Below, one piece after another: positions 1 to 8,010 of a stretch of DNA of 64,000 nt (positions are counted from its first letter, which is position 1; each line of letters opens with the position of its first letter). The notes under the pieces are model-generated. The model had not been told where the DNA came from and ran no database searches. It worked only from the letters and a program-made list of their open reading frames with translations. Source of the stretch: JAXLWB01 sp046328715 (GTDB lineage: Bacteria; Chloroflexota; Anaerolineae; Caldilineales; Caldilineaceae); the NCBI GenBank assembly GCA_046328715.1, contig JAXLWB010000022.1:89174-153173 (forward strand), written 5' to 3'. The position numbers were made by a program, and so were the translations under genes.

Positions 1-240
1 AACTATCTCTATCTATACAAAGACATCTATCAGGAGCATTGCCAACAGATCCGACGCCAGATCGCATTGAATCGTTTGGCATTTCCAGCGCAACGCCCTG
101 GCGTATTAGAAAGAGTTGCAGGTTTGCTTTTACACCTGGGAACGGCCCTTCAGCAGCGGTGTGATCGACAAATCCAACAGGTGCACCGTAAAAACATGCT
201 GGAACTAGGGATGCTAGAAGAACTGCGCATGTGTCGCTGA
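1..240 (+). CDS. 3' end of an unidentified protein (partial)
   Basis: The frame is open from the first base of the window to a TGA at 238-240, giving the last 79 residues of a protein whose start lies outside. The visible part looks largely helical and is rich in Gln, Arg and Leu, ending in LEELRMCR. I see no catalytic motif or membrane segment. It runs in the same direction as the sigma factor gene 53 bases downstream, so the two could be co-transcribed. Because the start is missing I do not assign a family; the coding call rests on frame openness and its position before a real gene. Confidence 0.5.
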   Translation, partial: NYLYLYKDIYQEHCQQIRRQIALNRLAFPAQRPGVLERVAGLLLHLGTALQQRCDRQIQQVHRKNMLELGMLEELRMCR

Positions 241-293
241 TTGGAGTTAGGTGAGAGGCTGAAGAGTCCTCTCATTCTGGATACGATTCAACC

Positions 294-770
294 ATGACCT
301 TAGACGATCTCTACACCAGCTATGAAGCGTTTTTACGCAGCTATGCAAACAGTCTGATCCACGATGCTGACGGTGCGGAGGATCTGGTGCAGGAGACTTT
401 TATTCGTTCGATGGGCCACTTGTCACTGCTCGAACTGCTGCGACCGGCTGAACGTCGGGCTTGGCTAAAACGCACGTTGCGAAACCTCTTCATCGATGGC
501 GAACGCACACGTCAGCGCCAGGAGCGGCTGCTGCAACAGATCGAGCTGATGGAAAGAGGAAGTGAGCAGGCGAGCTTTGACGGCGTTCTGGTTCAAAACC
601 CGCTGGATAGTGTGCCGAATGAGACGCGTGAACTGTTTGAGATGCATTACACACTAGGCATGAATAGTAGTGAGATCGGCCAGGAGTTGGGCATTCCCGC
701 TGCAACTGTCCGTTCACGGCTTCACTTTGCATTACAGAAGTTACAGCGATATCGATCCAACTGGGAATGA
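294..770 (+). CDS. ECF-type RNA polymerase sigma factor
   Basis: A 158-residue sigma-70 family protein of the short extracytoplasmic-function type. Region sigma-2 lies at about residues 8-75, with the conserved acidic motif around DGAEDLVQETF (27-37) that contributes to core binding and -10 melting. Region sigma-4 is at about 105-152, with a helix-turn-helix (SSEIGQELGIPAATVRSRL) expected to bind the -35 element. Regions 1 and 3 are absent, as usual for the class. No anti-sigma factor with a membrane helix follows; the next gene, 96 bases downstream in the same direction, encodes a soluble repeat protein instead. That protein is the obvious candidate for a target or partner, but this is inference. 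Confidence 0.93.
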   Translation: MTLDDLYTSYEAFLRSYANSLIHDADGAEDLVQETFIRSMGHLSLLELLRPAERRAWLKRTLRNLFIDGERTRQRQERLLQQIELMERGSEQASFDGVLVQNPLDSVPNETRELFEMHYTLGMNSSEIGQELGIPAATVRSRLHFALQKLQRYRSNWE

Positions 771-866
771 TACATCAGTCTGATTCTGTTTCGTAGGCAC
801 CCAGAGGCACGTGCAGGCTAAACGAGTTTGAAAGATTTTCTCGGATTTATTTAAAGGAGCAAGATA

Positions 867-2072
867 ATGGAAACCAACAGTGGAAGAATTATTCGCAACG
901 TCGCTACCCTCGATCTGCGTAGCGCAAGCGCAGCGGCGATTGGTGGCATTGCACGAGTTGAAAATGTCGCAACACTTATTTACTCGCCCGAAAATGCCGA
1001 CCTTGTCTCGAAGTTGAGCATTGGCAATGTGGCCACAATGCTGAAGGTGCCCGAAGGTGCTCGACTCAGCACTGGCCAAGAGGAGATCAGCCGTGACAGC
1101 TTTAAAGGGCTGGATGCGCCCCTTGATCTCTATGTAACTGGCCAATTGCTGATCAAGGCCGACGTAGCTGAAGATGACCTACGCGCCGGACTCAACAGCC
1201 TCTCTGTGTCTGGTCAATTGATCTACCCTGAAACAGTGGCAGGAGCAGTCAAGTCAAAGCTGCTCCATATGAATGGACAAGCCATCGCTTATGAGCCTGA
1301 GTCCAAGTTTGTTACGGGCAAATGGGTGCTGACTGAAAGTTACCTGCGTGGGCTGGAGGACAATAGCGTGTTTCTCGTGTTTGGTCGCTTGGATGCTACC
1401 GAACTGCTCCCCAACGATCTGCTTGCCCAGAAGATCAAGAAGATCAGGGCGATGGGCAGGGTTACCTGTCGAGAGGAAAACAGCGCCGTGTTGCTGGCCC
1501 GCACTCAAGATGCTTCGAGCATTACCACCATTCCCGTCGGTTACAGCTACCTTGGCGATTCTCTCGTGTTGGATGCCAGCCGTTTGAGCGCTTTGCCGGG
1601 TAAGAAACTCTACGTCTCCAGGCTACAAGTTGATGCAAATGTAACTTCCGAAGCGCTGGATCAAGCCATTGAAGCACTGACGATTACTGACTTGCTGATT
1701 GCGCCGGCCTCGCTTAGCGCAACGCTGGCCAAGAAGTGCAACTTGCTGGAAACCGAAGCGATTTTCTACGAGGGTGAGCTGTGGCTGATTGACAATGAAA
1801 CCACCCTGTACGCCAGCCGTTTTGACTATCTGGAAGGCAAAGCCACCTTGATCGTGCGCGGCGAACTAAAGATTGCAGAGGATGTCGAGCCCAAAGCGTT
1901 GGCCCAACACTTTGCCAAAGTCCACAACTGGGGCGAAATCTACTGCACACCCGCCCAGATAAGTGCGCTTCAGGCAAGGCTGGGTACGAACAAAGGGGAG
2001 TTTAGTCAACCCGCCATAAAACAGGAGGAAGACGGCAATGTGATCGGTAACGCGGCGTATCTGGTGTTGTAG
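867..2072 (+). CDS. uncharacterised protein made of about 80-residue repeats, next to an ECF sigma factor
   Basis: A 401-residue protein that I cannot place in a named family. It starts after a clear AAAGGAG ribosome-binding site. Four similar units begin near residues 86, 168, 248 and 326. Each has a strand-rich segment (pattern xLxVxGxLxIxxDV), a short helix, another strand pair (GxLIxP) and a leucine-rich segment. The first 60 residues look like a divergent fifth unit, with NVATL at 11-15, 33-37 and 54-58. There is no signal peptide or membrane segment, so it is probably cytosolic. The roughly 80-residue spacing points to internal duplication. Co-direction with the sigma gene suggests a shared regulon; a regulator or scaffold role would be a guess. 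Confidence 0.75.
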   Translation: METNSGRIIRNVATLDLRSASAAAIGGIARVENVATLIYSPENADLVSKLSIGNVATMLKVPEGARLSTGQEEISRDSFKGLDAPLDLYVTGQLLIKADVAEDDLRAGLNSLSVSGQLIYPETVAGAVKSKLLHMNGQAIAYEPESKFVTGKWVLTESYLRGLEDNSVFLVFGRLDATELLPNDLLAQKIKKIRAMGRVTCREENSAVLLARTQDASSITTIPVGYSYLGDSLVLDASRLSALPGKKLYVSRLQVDANVTSEALDQAIEALTITDLLIAPASLSATLAKKCNLLETEAIFYEGELWLIDNETTLYASRFDYLEGKATLIVRGELKIAEDVEPKALAQHFAKVHNWGEIYCTPAQISALQARLGTNKGEFSQPAIKQEEDGNVIGNAAYLVL

Positions 2073-2105
2073 GTCTAAAGCTGAGAAGTAAGGCAACACA
2101 CGGGC

Positions 2106-2148
2106 AGCGCCCTGCGGATGAGAGGACATATCCTCTCCGCAGGGCGCT
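2106..2148. terminator. bidirectional hairpin terminator between convergent genes
   Basis: A 12-bp perfect stem (AGCGCCCTGCGG with CCGCAGGGCGCT), a 3-nt bulge, then a second 6-bp stem (AGAGGA/TCCTCT) with a CATA loop. It sits between the stop of the repeat-protein gene at 2072 and the stop of the ABC gene at 2208, so it can serve both transcripts. There is no long T tract on either side, which lowers certainty about intrinsic termination. Confidence 0.7.
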
Positions 2149-2207
2149 ACCTATGTGTTACTCTAAGTCAGCCCGTTAGGTTAAAATCCGAACTCACGTT
2201 ATTACCT

Positions 2208-4004
2208 TCAATGCGCCCCACTCGCCTGTGCCTTGACCAGCGATGCGTAATACCCACCGGGTATCTTCACCAGTGAATCGTGATTTCCCAGTTCGACAAT
2301 CTCCCCAGCCTTGAGTACCACAATCTGGTCGGCTTTGCGGATGGTGGAGAGGCGATGGGCGATGACAATGGCGGTCCGGTTGCTCATAAGCTTGGCAAAG
2401 GCATCCTGGATCAGGGCTTCGGTTTGGGTGTCAACGGCGGAGGTCGCCTCGTCGAGTACCAGGATGCGCGGGTCGGCGAGGATGGCACGGGCGATCGAGA
2501 AGAGTTGGCGCTGCCCAGCGCTGAACTGCGACCCTCGTTCCTGGGCGATGGTCTGATAGCCGTCGCTTAGTTTGCTGATGATCTCGTGGCAGTTGGCGAG
2601 CTTGGCGGCGGCGATCACTTCGTCGAGTGTGGCATCGGGGCGACCGTAACGGATGTTGTTGGCAAGGGTATCGGAGAAGACGAAAGGCTCTTGTAAGACC
2701 ACGCCGATCTGCGAGCGCAACGACTGCTGGGTTACGCTGCGAATCTCATGTCCATCAACCAGAATTTGACCGCCGGTGATGTCATAAAAGCGGCAAAGCA
2801 GCGAGGCAATCGTCGTCTTACCGCTGCCCGTCTGCCCGACCAACGCCACCAGTTGACCTGGCTTAATGTGCAGGCTGACATCCTTCAGCACCGGACGATC
2901 CTTCGTGTAGGCAAAGTCTACATGCTCGAAGATGACCTCACCCTGCACAGGTGGTAAGATTTTGGCATTCGGCGCATCCTTCACCGCCTGGGGCGTATCC
3001 AACATGAGGAAAATCTTTGCCGCCGAAGCCAATGTCGCCTGCATCACCACGTACATGTTGGTCAGCGTGCTGATCGGGGCCCAGAGATTGTTGATGTAAG
3101 CAGTAAATGCCACCAGGGTCCCTACGGTCAACGCCGATCCGCCAAACCCAATTTGGTTGGCCGCTACATAGAGTACCACCACCAGCGCCGTGCTGCGCGT
3201 CAACTCGACCAGGGGCGAAAACCAGGATTGTAGGACGATCACCTTCATCCACTCATTGACCACCTTGTGATTGGCCTCTTGAAAGTGGCCCAGGTTGGTC
3301 TGCTCACGAGTAAATGCTTGAATCACGCGCATCCCAGCGATATTTTCAGCCAGAAAGATGTTGAAACGGGTGATATTTTCGCGCACTCGTTCCCAACCGT
3401 CGTAGAGGCGGGGGCGCATGTAGATGCCGATGATGGTCAGAATCGGCAGCATAAAGAGCGCAATGGCGGTCAGCTTGGCATTGATGGCAAACATCAGCGC
3501 CAGCACGATGACGCCCGACATCAGATCGTTGACCACGCTGGCGATCTGGTTGGTGAGAAAGTCGTTGAGCGTGTTGGCATCGCCGATAAAGCGGGTCATC
3601 GTCTTGCCTACCGGCTCGCGCTCGTGAAAGTTGAAGCTGAGATGCACCACATGGTCAAAGAGTTGGCGGCGCAGATCGGCCAGGATCGACAAGCTGATCC
3701 GTTGGATCAACATCGATCTGGCCAGCACACCCAGCCAGACCAATCCATGCATCACGGCGGCCAAGGCGAGCAGTGGTAGGAAGCCTTCCGTTTTCTTGAC
3801 CGCAATGTGATCGTCGATCAGAATGCGGTCAACATAGGGGTAAAGCTGTGAAAGCGTGACGCAGACCACGTAGATCGACAGCGTGAATGCCATGCGTCCA
3901 CGATAGGGGCGCAAATATTGCAGAAGCCGCTTCAACCCCTGCCCCATCGGCAGGCGTTCTTCGGCGTCGGGAATGTTGATGGGTTTGACGATAGAACGAA
4001 GCAT
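2208..4004 (-). CDS. ABC exporter subunit with catalytic (canonical) Walker B
   Basis: A 598-residue half-transporter: a six-helix exporter domain (about 36-320) followed by a nucleotide-binding domain. The Walker A GQTGSGKTT is at 390-398, Q-loop Gln at 438, Walker B ILVLDE with catalytic Glu at 519 and H-loop His at 550. Its signature motif is FSAGQ (494-498) rather than LSGGQ. The gene just upstream encodes a second half-transporter with the complementary pattern, so the two probably form a heterodimeric multidrug or lipid exporter of the BmrCD/TM287-288/TmrAB kind. The start codon lies only 5 bases from the edge of a repeat hairpin and has no Shine-Dalgarno sequence. Substrate unknown. 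Confidence 0.93.
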   Translation of the reverse strand: MLRSIVKPINIPDAEERLPMGQGLKRLLQYLRPYRGRMAFTLSIYVVCVTLSQLYPYVDRILIDDHIAVKKTEGFLPLLALAAVMHGLVWLGVLARSMLIQRISLSILADLRRQLFDHVVHLSFNFHEREPVGKTMTRFIGDANTLNDFLTNQIASVVNDLMSGVIVLALMFAINAKLTAIALFMLPILTIIGIYMRPRLYDGWERVRENITRFNIFLAENIAGMRVIQAFTREQTNLGHFQEANHKVVNEWMKVIVLQSWFSPLVELTRSTALVVVLYVAANQIGFGGSALTVGTLVAFTAYINNLWAPISTLTNMYVVMQATLASAAKIFLMLDTPQAVKDAPNAKILPPVQGEVIFEHVDFAYTKDRPVLKDVSLHIKPGQLVALVGQTGSGKTTIASLLCRFYDITGGQILVDGHEIRSVTQQSLRSQIGVVLQEPFVFSDTLANNIRYGRPDATLDEVIAAAKLANCHEIISKLSDGYQTIAQERGSQFSAGQRQLFSIARAILADPRILVLDEATSAVDTQTEALIQDAFAKLMSNRTAIVIAHRLSTIRKADQIVVLKAGEIVELGNHDSLVKIPGGYYASLVKAQASGAH

Positions 4005-4008
4005 ATTT

Positions 4009-4107
4009 CAGTATGTCAGTGGATCAGTAAGTCAGTAGGACAGTGAGACAGTCGATCAGTCCGCTGTCCACTGTTTTACTGCCCCACTGTCTCACTGTCC
4101 CACTGCC
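4009..4107. repeat. 8-nt-word inverted repeat (CAGTNNGA family)
   Basis: The 5' arm at about 4009-4060 is built of quasi-tandem octamers such as CAGTAGGA and CAGTGAGA. The 3' arm at about 4061-4107 carries the complement (ACTGTCTC, ACTGTCCC). The 3' arm overlaps the last codons and stop of the upstream ABC gene, and the 5' arm ends 5 bases from the start of the downstream ABC gene (both genes on the minus strand). The same word family recurs at 12.8, 21.3, 37.9 and 57.5 kb. Confidence 0.85.
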
Positions 4108-5861
4108 TCTCTCTCCAACTCGTTGGAACTCATGCGCTGCATTTCGAGCACTTGTTGATAATAGCCACTGCCTGCAGACAATTCGTCGTGGGTGCCTTGT
4201 TCGACGATTTCGCCGTTGCGCAGGACGATGATGCGGTCGGCCTGTTGCACTGTGCTAAGCCGGTGGGCGATCAGGATCGTCGTGCGCCCTTGCATCACGC
4301 TGCGGATGGCGGCCTGCAAGAGCTTTTCGGTTTCGGCATCGACTGCCGACATCGAGTCGTCAAGAATCAGGATCTTCGGGTCGAGCAGAATGGCGCGTGC
4401 AATGGCGACACGTTGCCGCTGACCGCCCGAAAGACCTGTACCGCGTTCGCCGACTTTCGTCTGATAGCCGTCGGGCATAGCGACGATGAAGTCGTGGGCC
4501 TGGGCCAGTCTGGCGGCCCGCTCGATCTGCTCCTGTGTGGCCTGTGGGCGACCAAAGGCGATATTTTCGGCAATCGTCGCACTAAAGAGCAGCGTATCCT
4601 GTGCCACCATGCCAATCTGACTACGCAACTCGATCAGATTCAGCGTACGTACATCCTGCCCATCAATCAACACCCGCCCGGAACTTGGATCGTAGAAGCG
4701 CCCAATCAGGTGGATCAGCGTACTCTTGCCGCTGCCGGTTGCGCCAACTACGGCCAGCGAAGAGCCAGCAGGAATATGCAGATTGATATCCGTCAACGTC
4801 TTTGCCTGTGAGGTTGGGTAGAGGAAGTTCACTTCTTGATACTCGATCTCTCCTCGCCAATCGACTTTTTCTTTTGCGGGAGTGAGTTGACGTGGGGAAG
4901 GCAGTGGTGACTCAATCATCACCCGCTCATCCAGCAGTTCAAAGATACGGACGGCGGCGGTTGCTGTCTGGCTAAATGCGTTCAATTGAGTGCCAAGGCC
5001 ATTTACCGCACCGAGCAGCAACATGCTCAAACTGAGGATCGCCACCAACGTGCCGATGCTGATCTCTCCGCTCATCACCCGATAGCCGCCAACCAGGACC
5101 AGACCCAATTGCATAAAGCGTGGCAAGCTACCGATGATGATCCAGCGTTTGATCCACATATCGCCGATGGTGAGGAAGCCGGCGCGCACATCCTTGTCCA
5201 CTCCCAGAAACTTGCCCATCTCCTGCGCCTCTTGGGCAAAGGCTTTGACTACTTTGATGCCGGACAGGCTGTCCTGCAAGGTGGCGGAGAGTTTGGCCAG
5301 TAGATCATGTTGACGGGTCCACGGCACACGCAAGGCACGATGGGCCCAGAACATGCCTGCCCCTGAGATCAGTACCGGCACGATGGCGATCAAGGCAAGC
5401 TGTACATCCTGTTGTAAAAAAGCCAGGAAGGAGAGGATGATGGTGAGTGTATGGCTCATCGACTCGATCAGAATCTGCGAGAGGAAGATACGCGTGCTTT
5501 CGACGTCGCTGCTGACGCGACTCATCAAGCGCCCGGTCTGTTCGCGGTCGTAGAAGCTGTAGTTCAGTGCTAGCAACTTACGGTAGAGCGCACCACGGAC
5601 ATCGCTCATCACCAATTGGCCGAGTCGGTTTTGTCCGTAGGAGTAAAAATAGGTGGAGGCTGCGCGTATTACAGTGACGAGCAGCAGCAACCCCAGGTAG
5701 GGCAGCAACAAATCCATACGCTGCCCACCGATCACGTCATCGACAATTGCCTTCGTCACCAACGGCGCTACCGTGAGCATCCCCGAAAGAAAAACGTTGA
5801 CAATGATCAGCGCGATGAGCAGCTTGTTGTGTGGCTTTAAGAAGCCAAAGAGACGACGCAT
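4092..5861 (-). CDS. ABC exporter subunit with degenerate ATP site
   Basis: A 589-residue half-transporter: exporter membrane domain (about 12-305) and nucleotide-binding domain. Walker A GATGSGKST is at 373-381, Q-loop Gln at 421, signature LSGGQ at 477-481 and H-loop His at 533. Walker B reads ILILDD (497-502), so the catalytic Glu is replaced by Asp502. In a heterodimer with the neighbouring subunit, this Walker site would face that subunit's non-canonical FSAGQ signature. The result is one degenerate and one functional ATP site, the known arrangement of heterodimeric exporters. The last few residues (near EAVGQ) are encoded by the intergenic repeat, suggesting the stop codon was supplied by it. 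Confidence 0.93.
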   Translation of the reverse strand: MRRLFGFLKPHNKLLIALIIVNVFLSGMLTVAPLVTKAIVDDVIGGQRMDLLLPYLGLLLLVTVIRAASTYFYSYGQNRLGQLVMSDVRGALYRKLLALNYSFYDREQTGRLMSRVSSDVESTRIFLSQILIESMSHTLTIILSFLAFLQQDVQLALIAIVPVLISGAGMFWAHRALRVPWTRQHDLLAKLSATLQDSLSGIKVVKAFAQEAQEMGKFLGVDKDVRAGFLTIGDMWIKRWIIIGSLPRFMQLGLVLVGGYRVMSGEISIGTLVAILSLSMLLLGAVNGLGTQLNAFSQTATAAVRIFELLDERVMIESPLPSPRQLTPAKEKVDWRGEIEYQEVNFLYPTSQAKTLTDINLHIPAGSSLAVVGATGSGKSTLIHLIGRFYDPSSGRVLIDGQDVRTLNLIELRSQIGMVAQDTLLFSATIAENIAFGRPQATQEQIERAARLAQAHDFIVAMPDGYQTKVGERGTGLSGGQRQRVAIARAILLDPKILILDDSMSAVDAETEKLLQAAIRSVMQGRTTILIAHRLSTVQQADRIIVLRNGEIVEQGTHDELSAGSGYYQQVLEMQRMSSNELEREAVGQ

Positions 5862-5892
5862 AGTAGGAAAACTTGCAAAGTAACAGCATTGT

Positions 5893-5945
5893 TGAGATTG
5901 AGAGATTGGGAGATTACAAACAATCTCCTAATCTCTCAATCTCCT
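5893..5945. repeat. 8-nt-word inverted repeat (GAGATTGN family)
   Basis: The 5' arm 5893-5915 is GAGATTGA, GAGATTGG, GAGATT; the 3' arm 5922-5945 is AATCTCCT, AATCTCTC, AATCTCCT. They pair over more than 20 bases with few mismatches around a short A-rich loop. It lies between two minus-strand genes and touches the stop codon of the aminotransferase gene. Confidence 0.85.
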
Positions 5946-7122
5946 ACGCTCCAGTTGTATTTTGACACTCCGGTAAGTGCTTTTTCACAGCAGTCACAAA
6001 CGTGTCAAGCTCTTCCTGGCTGGTGTAAATTTGAACCGAGAGACGGGCGATCTTCACGCCATTCCAGTTGATCATCGGCATTTCGATCTGGTATTGATCG
6101 CGCAGAATTTGACCCAGTTTGCCCATATCCGTCGCATCGGGCAGATGGATGGGACAGAGCTGGCTAAACCATTCGAAGCTTTCCGGGCAGATCGACTCGG
6201 TGTCGAAATGGTGTTCGAGTTCGCGCTTGGCGGCTAATGCCATGGCAAAGCAACTTTGGCGGACGGCCTGCCAGTTGTGCGCTTCCATATAGTCAAGCGC
6301 CGCCGGCACCGCCAAAAAGGCCGATGGATCGCGAGTGCCAAACTGTTCCACATAGTCGATCAGAGGCTTCTCTGACTTTTTATCAGGGAACCAACCATGA
6401 CCGACAATGAGTGGTTCAATAAGATGTTGAACTTCGTCACGAGCATGGAGAAAAGCGCTTCCCTTCGGCCCACCGCACCATTTATGCATGTTGCCCGTGT
6501 AAAAATCCGCACCGATGTCATCCAAGAAGAGGTCGCGCTGACCGGGGACATGGGCACCATCAATCACGCTCAGGATGCCATGTTGGCGGGCACGGCGGCA
6601 AAGTTCTTCGAGTGGAAAGGTGAGGGCAGTGGGTGAGGTAGTATGGCTGAGATAGATCACCCGTGTGCGTGGCGTGACCCCAGCCCAAAATTGCTCAATA
6701 AACTGCTCGTCGGAGTGGATCGGCAGGTCGATTGGGTGGTTGATGTAGTGCGCACCGGCTTTTTCGCAGTTATATTGCCAGGCATGGTTACATGCCCCGT
6801 ATTCGTGATTAGTGGTCAGCACTTCATCGCCCGGTTTGAGCCAACTGCGCAGGGAGTGGGTGACAACATTCACCCCCATTGTGGCATTGGTCACAAAGGC
6901 CAAGCGGCTTTGGTCGGTATGCAAATATTCGGCCAGACGGGTGCGGGCGGACAGCATGTTCTCTGCCCAACGTCCCATAAAGGCACCCGGGTGATCTTCA
7001 AACTCTGCCTGCCACTTTTGATAGACTTCAAAGACCGGTTTGGGACAAGCGCCAAACGAACCATTGTTGAGTAGCCGCCAGTCGCGGCGCAGCATAAAAT
7101 CATCTCGGATAGATTGGGACAT
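5944..7122 (-). CDS. class V PLP-dependent aminotransferase (isopenicillin-N-epimerase-like)
   Basis: A 392-residue fold-type I PLP enzyme. The Schiff-base lysine is Lys214 in GNMHKWCGGPKG, and Asp188 in IDGAHV is the residue expected to pair with the pyridine nitrogen. Upstream sequences such as TNATMGVN (78-85) fit the cofactor-phosphate region of cysteine desulfurase/CefD-like enzymes. The HKW form and overall length match the isopenicillin N epimerase-like branch rather than true NifS/IscS desulfurases; no catalytic desulfurase cysteine loop is evident. Genes for an RraA-like aldolase and a DUF4432 sugar protein lie upstream on the same strand, pointing to a catabolic role. Real substrate unknown. 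Confidence 0.85.
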   Translation of the reverse strand: MSQSIRDDFMLRRDWRLLNNGSFGACPKPVFEVYQKWQAEFEDHPGAFMGRWAENMLSARTRLAEYLHTDQSRLAFVTNATMGVNVVTHSLRSWLKPGDEVLTTNHEYGACNHAWQYNCEKAGAHYINHPIDLPIHSDEQFIEQFWAGVTPRTRVIYLSHTTSPTALTFPLEELCRRARQHGILSVIDGAHVPGQRDLFLDDIGADFYTGNMHKWCGGPKGSAFLHARDEVQHLIEPLIVGHGWFPDKKSEKPLIDYVEQFGTRDPSAFLAVPAALDYMEAHNWQAVRQSCFAMALAAKRELEHHFDTESICPESFEWFSQLCPIHLPDATDMGKLGQILRDQYQIEMPMINWNGVKIARLSVQIYTSQEELDTFVTAVKKHLPECQNTTGA

Positions 7123-7160
7123 AAAGGGCTTTCAGCTTTCTGGTAAGGTTGGATCGAATG

Positions 7161-7276
7161 GATGAAGCGTGAAACGTGATGCGTGATGCGTGAGTAACGG
7201 ATTTTCTCTATCCTGCTATCCTCAAATGTAGAATAAAGATCATCTGCACTTCACGCATCACGCATCACGTTTCATC
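7161..7276. repeat. 7-nt-word inverted repeat (GTGATGC family)
   Basis: A perfect 23-bp pairing joins 7171-7193 and 7251-7273, built from the heptamer GTGATGC and its complement. The spacer of about 57 nt is the longest in this set. The 3' arm overlaps the stop codon of the RraA-like gene (7272-7274). A diverged copy of this family occurs at 18347-18453. Confidence 0.88.
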
Positions 7277-7934
7277 TTTCCCTCATTTTCTTTACAGTAA
7301 AATCGGGCGAACGGTAAAAGTCAAAAATCTCTCGTTCATAGCTGCGCACTTCGTCGGCCAAGCGCAGAACGTCAGCGGCATGCTCAACGGGAATGCGTAC
7401 ACAGCCATCGCCATCGGCAAAGAGCAGGTCGCCGGGACGAATGCGCAGTTGACCGACTGTTATCGGGGTGTTGAAGCGGGTCAGGTTAAAGACGCCATGT
7501 CCAGGCACGGTTCCCCAAGCCCAGATTGGCAAACCCACTTTCTGGATTCCGGCCAGATCGCGGATAGTTCCATCCACCAGGGCTCCGACTACACCCAGTC
7601 GTTTGTGCAGCGTCGCCATGCCATCGCCGAAGCTGGCACCCCGTCCTGGTCGAGAATCCACGTCCTTCAACACTGCAACCAGCGGCCCTGGCGTCTGTTC
7701 GATCAACTCGTAATAGTCAGCCCAGGAGATGGCGGGAGTATCTGGGTCGTTGGTGGTTACCTCGGCAGTGATTGCATAACCAATCACTGCGCCCAACTCG
7801 GGCAACAAACAGCGGATAGTGTGGTCGGTATACTCTTCATTTGGTAGCCCCACCTTGCGCACCAGGGCATTAAAGATCGTGGCCGAGTCGAAGGCTTTGA
7901 AGCCTTCGAGGATTTCTGGATCTACTTGTTGCAT
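7272..7934 (-). CDS. RraA-family protein (HMG/oxaloacetate-type aldolase-like)
   Basis: A 220-residue member of the RraA/4-hydroxy-4-methyl-2-oxoglutarate aldolase family. Family features visible are GDGMATLHKRLG, the VDGTIRDLAG segment with the conserved Arg-Asp pair that binds substrate and divalent metal, and the closing block GDLLFADGDGCVRIP. The family includes pyruvate-releasing class II aldolases as well as the RNase E inhibitor RraA. In a sugar-gene neighbourhood the aldolase/decarboxylase role is more likely. It has a plausible SD (AGGATG) upstream. The gene lies between the aminotransferase and the DUF4432 gene on one strand, with gaps filled by repeat hairpins, so operon membership is uncertain. 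Confidence 0.88.
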   Translation of the reverse strand: MQQVDPEILEGFKAFDSATIFNALVRKVGLPNEEYTDHTIRCLLPELGAVIGYAITAEVTTNDPDTPAISWADYYELIEQTPGPLVAVLKDVDSRPGRGASFGDGMATLHKRLGVVGALVDGTIRDLAGIQKVGLPIWAWGTVPGHGVFNLTRFNTPITVGQLRIRPGDLLFADGDGCVRIPVEHAADVLRLADEVRSYEREIFDFYRSPDFTVKKMRER

Positions 7935-7950
7935 CGTTACATCCTATCGT

Positions 7951-8005
7951 TGGAGATTAGAGATTGGAGATTGCGTGTAATCTAATCTCTAATCTCCAAT
8001 CTCTA
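7951..8005. repeat. 7-nt-word inverted repeat (GAGATTG/AATCTCC family)
   Basis: The 5' arm 7951-7972 (GGAGATTAGAGATTGGAGAT) pairs with the 3' arm 7979-8005 (repeated AATCTCT/AATCTCC heptamers). It lies between two co-directional minus-strand genes, 6 bases from the stop of the DUF4432 gene. Confidence 0.83.
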
Positions 8006-8010
8006 GTCAC

